Assembly (NCBI GenBank): GCA_943908425.1
Contig: CALTTC010000002.1
Span: 1 to 64,000 of the forward strand
DNA: 64,000 bases
Direction: 5' to 3'
DNA from: an uncultured Moraxella sp.
Lineage (GTDB): Bacteria > Pseudomonadota > Gammaproteobacteria > Pseudomonadales > Moraxellaceae
The position numbers and the translations under genes are program-made. Positions 60,168 through 64,000 of this stretch are shown piece after piece; positions within the stretch are counted from its first letter, which is position 1; each line of letters starts with the position of its first letter. A model generated the notes under the pieces. That model made no database searches and was not told the DNA's origin. It saw nothing but the letters and a program-made list of their open reading frames with translations.

Positions 60168-61364
60168 ATGACTCAACAATTATTAAGCCTGCAAGATGTG
60201 GACGTACAAGGCAAAACAGTGCTAATTCGCGCGGATTTGAACGTCCCGATTAAAGACGGCAAGGTGGCTAGTGCAATGCGTATTGAAGCAAGCTTGCCGA
60301 GTATTTCCTATGCGTTGGATAATGGGGCAGGGGTGCTCGTTATGTCACATTTAGGGCGTCCGACAGAAGGCGAGATAGACGACCGCTATTCACTAGCGCC
60401 TGTAGCGGATTATTTGGCAAAGCGTTTTGCGCGCGTGCGTTTTTGTGCGGATTATTTGACAAATTCGCCAGAGGTGGCTGCGGGCGAGCTGGTGGTATTA
60501 GAAAATGTGCGTTTTAATGCAGGCGAAAAAAATAACGCCGAGCAGTTAGCCAAGCAATATGCTAACCTTTGCGATATTTTTGTGATGGACGCTTTTGGCA
60601 CAGCGCATCGGGCGCAAGCATCGACGGCAGGTGTGGCAACGCAAGCACAAGCACAAGGTAAAATTGCCTGCGCTGGGTTATTGTTAAGTGAGGAATTGCA
60701 AGCTTTAGGACGAGCATTAGATAAGCCCCAAGCGCCTGTGGTTGCCATTGTCGGTGGCGCAAAAGTGTCCACCAAGCTTGAAGTTTTACAAAGCTTGGCA
60801 AATATTTGTGATAGCATTATTGTCGGTGGCGGTATTGCCAATACGTTTTTGGCAGCTAAAGGGATTAACGTGGGTGCATCGCTTTATGAGCCGGCACTGA
60901 TTGACACCGCAAAAGATATTATGGAGAAAGTAACCATTTTACTGCCTGATGAAGTAATTGTTACCAAAAAATCCGCGGTGGATTTTGACAATTTTTTGCC
61001 GAGTTTGGCACAAGCGCCCGCCATTCGTAAATCAGTGACAGAGATTAACGATGATGAGCTGATTTTAGACAGTGATGCCAGTGTTTTTGTGACGACTTTG
61101 CGTGATGCCAAGACGATTTTGTGGAATGGTCCAATTGGAGTGTTTGAAGTACCAGCATTTGCTACAGGGACAGAAACGCTAGCACAAGCCATCGCGGATA
61201 GTAGCGGCTACAGTATCGCTGGTGGCGGTGATACGTTGGCGGCGGTGGATAAGTACGCCATTGCTGATAAAGTGGATTATCTGTCCACGGGTGGTGGTGC
61301 GTTTTTGGAGTTTGTGGAAGGTAAGGCGCTACCAGCAATTGTTGCCCTTGGTGCGACTTCTTGA
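60168..61364 (+). CDS. pgk: Phosphoglycerate kinase
   Basis: Interconverts 1,3-bisphosphoglycerate + ADP and 3-phosphoglycerate + ATP. 398 aa. KTVLIRADLNVPIKDGKVAS, VLVMSHLGRPTEGEIDDR, LVVLENVRFNAGEKNN, VMDAFGTAHRAQAST, VVAIVGGAKVSTKLEVL, IIVGGGIANTFLAAKG, ILWNGPIGVFEVPAFATGT and SIAGGGDTLAAVDKY follow the standard order of the two Rossmann domains. The ATG at 60168 has AAGGAG upstream. It may share pbpG's transcript. Confidence 0.97.
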   Translation: MTQQLLSLQDVDVQGKTVLIRADLNVPIKDGKVASAMRIEASLPSISYALDNGAGVLVMSHLGRPTEGEIDDRYSLAPVADYLAKRFARVRFCADYLTNSPEVAAGELVVLENVRFNAGEKNNAEQLAKQYANLCDIFVMDAFGTAHRAQASTAGVATQAQAQGKIACAGLLLSEELQALGRALDKPQAPVVAIVGGAKVSTKLEVLQSLANICDSIIVGGGIANTFLAAKGINVGASLYEPALIDTAKDIMEKVTILLPDEVIVTKKSAVDFDNFLPSLAQAPAIRKSVTEINDDELILDSDASVFVTTLRDAKTILWNGPIGVFEVPAFATGTETLAQAIADSSGYSIAGGGDTLAAVDKYAIADKVDYLSTGGGAFLEFVEGKALPAIVALGATS

Positions 61365-61382
61365 ATAATTATGTAAGTTGGC

Positions 61383-61411
61383 TTGTTATTTATGGCATTT
61401 AAAAGTAAAAT
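61383..61411 (+). promoter_or_regulatory. Promoter of the small lipoprotein gene
   Basis: TTGTTA (61383-61388), a 17-bp spacer, then TAAAAT (61406-61411), 36 bases before the ATG. GGAG follows at 61439-61442. Confidence 0.6.
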
Positions 61412-61447
61412 AATATCATTTTATGCAAGAACATCTATGGAGTTTTT

Positions 61448-61777
61448 ATGAATAAATTAGCAATTGTTTTGTTTACGGCGTTGGTTGGCTTGACTGCCTG
61501 TAGCGAACGCACTCAAGATAAAGCAGAAGCCGCCGCGCAATCTGCGGCAACTGATGCTGCGCAAAATGTAAACGCCGTTGCCAATGAAGCAGAAGCCGCC
61601 GCCCAAAATGTGCAAGAAGCAACTGCCGAGGCGGTCACCAATGCGCAAGTTGCCGCCGCTGATGCTACAGCAACTGTTGCTAATGCAACTGCGGACGGTG
61701 CACTGGTAGTGGCTGATGGGGCAACAGAAGTTGCACAGTCTGCCGAAGCAAAAGTTCCTGCCGACCAGCAATACTAA
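61448..61777 (+). CDS. Small alanine-rich lipoprotein
   Basis: 109 aa. A lipoprotein signal peptide (MNKLAIVLFTALVGLTAC) has lipobox LTAC, with acylated Cys18 followed by Ser-Glu, so outer-membrane sorting is expected. The mature part is almost entirely Ala, Val, Thr, Glu, Asn and Gln in near-heptad repeats (AEAAAQSAATDAAQNVNAVA, EAEAAAQNVQEATAEAVTNA). It should form a long helix or coiled coil, as in Lpp-like or entericidin-like lipoproteins. The family was not recognised. It sits between pgk and fba with its own promoter. Confidence 0.75.
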   Translation: MNKLAIVLFTALVGLTACSERTQDKAEAAAQSAATDAAQNVNAVANEAEAAAQNVQEATAEAVTNAQVAAADATATVANATADGALVVADGATEVAQSAEAKVPADQQY

Positions 61778-61783
61778 TTTTTT

Positions 61784-61862
61784 AAACTTTGGCGATGATT
61801 GGATAGTCAATCTATTGCCAAAGTTTGATTTATTAACCATCAAAATCTATTAACCATCAAAA
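61784..61862 (+). promoter_or_regulatory. Stem-loop and 17-bp-period direct repeat upstream of fba
   Basis: A 10-bp inverted repeat AAACTTTGGC / GCCAAAGTTT (61784-61793 and 61817-61826), with an inner GATTG / CAATC arm, probably ends the lipoprotein transcript, although the U-tract is poor. Next come two exact copies of TATTAACCATCAAAA (61831-61845 and 61848-61862), then AAGG and the fba ATG. The repeats could be a regulator site on one DNA face, or a replication slip. Confidence 0.45.
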
Positions 61863-61872
61863 AGGCTAACAA

Positions 61873-62910
61873 ATGGCACTTATTTCCTTAAGACAACTTT
61901 TGGATCATGCAGGTGAGCACAACTATGGTATACCTGCGTTTAATGTGAATAATTTAGAACAAATGCGTGCTATTATGTTAGCAGCTGATACCACCAATTC
62001 ACCAGTCATCGTTCAAGCCTCTGCAGGGGCTAGAAAATACGCTGGCGCGCCATTTTTGCGTCATCTTATTTTGTCGGCTATTGAAGAATGGCCACACATT
62101 CCCGTTGTCATGCACCAAGACCACGGCACCAGTCCTGCTGTCTGCCAACGCTCTATTCAATTAGGATTTAGCTCGGTAATGATGGACGGCTCACTACGCG
62201 AAGATGGCAAAACCCCCGCTGATTATGCCTACAACGTTGCTGTAACACGCGAAGTCGTTAAAATGGCTCATGCTTGCGGCGTGTCGGTGGAGGGCGAAAT
62301 TGGCGTACTGGGCAGTCTAGAAACAGGCATGGCGGGCGAAGAAGATGGCGTTGGAGCAGAAGGGGTGTTAGACCACAGCCAACTATTGACCTCAGTGGAA
62401 GAAGCGCGACAGTTCGTTGCCGACACTAATGTGGATGCACTAGCCATTGCGGTTGGCACAAGTCATGGGGCTTATAAGTTTACCCGACCGCCCACTGGCG
62501 ATATTTTGGCGATTGAACGTATCAAAGAAATTCATGCAGCCCTACCAAATACTCATTTAGTTATGCATGGCTCAAGCTCAGTGCCTCAAGATTGGCTACA
62601 AATTATCAACGATAATGGGGGAGAGATTGGCGAAACTTACGGTGTGCCTGTTGAACAACTGGTAGACGCTATTAAGCACGGCGTACGTAAAATCAACATT
62701 GATACTGATTTACGCTTAGCATCTACTGGCGCTATTCGCCGTTTTTTGAATGAGCACCCAAGCGAATTTGACCCACGTAAATACTTGCAAAAATCTATTG
62801 ATGCCATGCAAGCGTTGTGTACAGAACGTTACGAAGCTTTTGGTGCTGCTGGTAACGCTGACAAAATTCGCCCGATTAGCCTAGAAAAAATGGTTGATTT
62901 TTATAACTAA
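61873..62910 (+). CDS. fba: Class II fructose-bisphosphate aldolase (CbbA type)
   Basis: Zn-dependent aldolase of glycolysis/gluconeogenesis, 345 aa. NYGIPAFNVNNLEQMRAIML is N-terminal. PVVMHQDHGTSPAVCQRSI supplies the zinc His and catalytic Asp. VSVEGEIGVLGSLETG, AIAVGTSHGAYKFTRPP, LVMHGSSSVPQDW, GVRKINIDTDLRLASTGAIR and the C-terminal KMVDFYN identify the CbbA-like subgroup. Near pgk it supports a gluconeogenic/glycolytic cluster. A strong terminator follows. Confidence 0.96.
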   Translation: MALISLRQLLDHAGEHNYGIPAFNVNNLEQMRAIMLAADTTNSPVIVQASAGARKYAGAPFLRHLILSAIEEWPHIPVVMHQDHGTSPAVCQRSIQLGFSSVMMDGSLREDGKTPADYAYNVAVTREVVKMAHACGVSVEGEIGVLGSLETGMAGEEDGVGAEGVLDHSQLLTSVEEARQFVADTNVDALAIAVGTSHGAYKFTRPPTGDILAIERIKEIHAALPNTHLVMHGSSSVPQDWLQIINDNGGEIGETYGVPVEQLVDAIKHGVRKINIDTDLRLASTGAIRRFLNEHPSEFDPRKYLQKSIDAMQALCTERYEAFGAAGNADKIRPISLEKMVDFYN

Positions 62911-62930
62911 TTGAACAAATAATTAATTAA

Positions 62931-62957
62931 AGCCAAACTTAGCGTTTGGCTTTTTCT
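62931..62957 (+). terminator. Rho-independent terminator of fba
   Basis: AAGCCAAAC (62931-62939), a 5-base loop, GTTTGGCTT (62945-62953), running into TTTTTC. A perfect 9-bp stem. Confidence 0.92.
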
Positions 62958-63004
62958 AAACCTCTAAAAAATTTATTTAACATAATCAATAAGGTAAATA
63001 ATAA

Positions 63005-63604
63005 ATGATAAATTTGATTATTGGAAAAATAATAGAAATAAATACAACAAATTTATGCATATTAACAAACAACAATATTGGCTATGAAATTGACACTACT
63101 ACTACTACACTTGCTAAACTACAGATTAATGATGAAGTCACCTTATGGACTTACTTGATTGTGCGTGAGGATGCACACATTTTATGCGGATTTTTAAGTA
63201 AAAATGAACGCGATACCTTTAAAACGCTTATCAAAGTATCTGGGATAGGACTAAGAATGGCATTGGCAATGCTTACGGTTATGACTCCAAGCGAGCTAGC
63301 AGCAGCCGTTGTCAGCGGTGATGATACCCGCTTAACCGCTATTCCAGGTGTGGGTAAAAAAACCGCTCAGCGCCTAATCATTGAATTAAAAGATAAACTA
63401 CATAATGTAGCAATGGCGCCAGCAAGCAATATCAATAATAACACTAGTGAGCAATTTATTCTTTTAGAAGCTGAAAGGGCGCTGATAAGCTTAGGTTATA
63501 AAGAAAAAGAAGCACAAAACGCCATCAAGTTAGCTAAAGAAGCAGGGGCGGTGGAATTGGAACCGCTTATCCGACTGGGGTTAAAAAACTTGGCAGGATT
63601 ATAG
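63005..63604 (+). CDS. ruvA: Holliday junction DNA helicase subunit RuvA
   Basis: Tetrameric junction-binding subunit of RuvAB, 199 aa. Domain I is an OB-fold (IIGKIIEI, GYEIDTT, TYLIVREDAHILCGFL). Domain II has two helix-hairpin-helix motifs (LIKVSGIGLRMALAML and LTAIPGVGKKTAQRLIIELK). Domain III, which contacts RuvB, is EAERALISLGYKEKEAQNAI. The N-terminal part is AT-rich and Asn/Thr-rich compared with upstream genes. RuvB does not follow within the next 400 bases, so ruvAB is not an adjacent pair here. Confidence 0.95.
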   Translation: MINLIIGKIIEINTTNLCILTNNNIGYEIDTTTTTLAKLQINDEVTLWTYLIVREDAHILCGFLSKNERDTFKTLIKVSGIGLRMALAMLTVMTPSELAAAVVSGDDTRLTAIPGVGKKTAQRLIIELKDKLHNVAMAPASNINNNTSEQFILLEAERALISLGYKEKEAQNAIKLAKEAGAVELEPLIRLGLKNLAGL

Positions 63605-63803
63605 GAGCTGTTATCAAGATATAGATAATTTTTTAGAGGTTTTTAGGCTTAAATTATTATATAAATTAGGAAATGGCAATTAAATTTGCTTGAACTTTTT
63701 GCATGACTTGCTACCGAAACTACATCAGGCTTATCAATTGTTTAACATAATCTTATTATATTATCTACTCACAAGTAAATTTTGCTTTGGAATAGCATCT
63801 TGT
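63605..63803. other. AT-rich region after ruvA
   Basis: About 200 bases with no supported gene, clear hairpin terminator or promoter. It is more AT-rich than the preceding genes. Confidence 0.4.
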
Positions 63804-64000
63804 TTACTGAATTTTTGATGGCAAAATTACAAAAGTTATTTTACTAGCATTTGCGTAGAAGGACGTAGTTATTACGCCAGCAATAAAAAAATCTGTGTTT
63901 GGATAAATGTTTAGGCGGTTGTTGTCGGAGATACCAAAATAAATACGCCAATAGCTATTACCACAATTAGAATCAAAGAAGAGTTTATTAGAAATTAAAT
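63804..64000 (-). CDS. C-terminal part of an unknown protein running off the window
   Basis: A minus-strand frame is open from the window end to TAA at 63804-63806, about 65 codons: LFFDSNCGNSYWRIYFGISD, then NRLNIYPNTDFFIAGVITTS and FYANASKITFVILPSKIQ. The composition (aromatic and polar residues, beta-like alternation) reads like a secreted or surface protein tail, but no family is recognised. It needs the neighbouring sequence to confirm it. Confidence 0.4.
   Translation of the reverse strand, partial: LISNKLFFDSNCGNSYWRIYFGISDNNRLNIYPNTDFFIAGVITTSFYANASKITFVILPSKIQ

Noticed and set aside
1..64000. CRISPR array, rRNA or tRNA genes
   Set aside because: No regularly spaced repeats, rRNA segments or cloverleaf/TTCGA-type tRNA signatures were noticed on reading both strands.

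Overview
The window is a stretch of bacterial chromosome, most likely from the gamma-proteobacterial family Moraxellaceae (Moraxella/Psychrobacter-like, with Acinetobacter as a more distant comparison). This is inferred from four things: an Hfq carrying a long glycine-rich C-terminal tail; a lipooligosaccharide (LOS) glycosyltransferase locus abutting aspS, as in the Acinetobacter outer-core locus; a CbbA-type class II aldolase near pgk; and PilS/PilR. No 16S or other rRNA is present, so the genus is not fixed. No tRNA, rRNA or CRISPR array was seen.

Layout. (1) 1-1.3 kb: the tail of a gene that may be glutaredoxin-like, then a solitary P4-type integrase. (2) 1.7-12.7 kb, all on the minus strand: putA (proline catabolism), ybeD-sbcD-sbcC (hairpin-cleaving nuclease) and rpoD (sigma-70). 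(3) 12.7-27.2 kb: a surface-polysaccharide locus. It has a dTDP-L-rhamnose module (rfbB, rfbD, rfbA and an rfbC fused to a glycosyltransferase-like domain), a glycosyltransferase gene broken at a T7 tract, and a divergent GT2 enzyme. A tightly overlapping operon then runs from aspS: LpxL-type acyltransferase, GT-A enzyme, a double-GT2 WaaE-like protein, an unknown protein, a GT8-like enzyme, a polysaccharide deacetylase, GT4 and GT25. (4) 27.2-33.0 kb: aspS, nhaP2-like antiporter, sohB-like protease, SDR oxidoreductase. (5) 33.0-39.5 kb, minus strand: two uncharacterised proteins, dnaE, trmJ, cysE. (6) 39.5-50.5 kb, plus strand: recC-recB, queD-tsaE-miaA, hfq, yiaA. (7) 50.5-52.1 kb: a decayed, AT-rich stretch containing a heavily mutated TnpB (IS605 OrfB) relic and an unexplained open frame. 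(8) 52.1-64 kb: gpmI-ctpA; an operon of a GacA/UvrY-type regulator with pilS and pilR; pbpG; pgk; a small alanine-rich lipoprotein; fba; ruvA; and the start of an AT-rich unknown region.

How the genes work together. The rhamnose module supplies dTDP-L-rhamnose to the neighbouring glycosyltransferases, and the acyltransferase and deacetylase point to LOS assembly and trimming. RecBC, SbcCD, RuvA and DnaE are replication and repair genes. GpmI, Pgk and Fba are central carbon enzymes. The GacA-like regulator with PilS/PilR suggests joint control of type IV pili and a post-transcriptional regulon.

No complete novel defence or mobile system is visible. The strongest oddities are the RfbC-glycosyltransferase fusion, the internally duplicated WaaE-like enzyme, the homopolymer-broken glycosyltransferase, the two uncharacterised genes ahead of dnaE, a long stem-loop downstream of hfq, and the TnpB relic with the open frame beside it.
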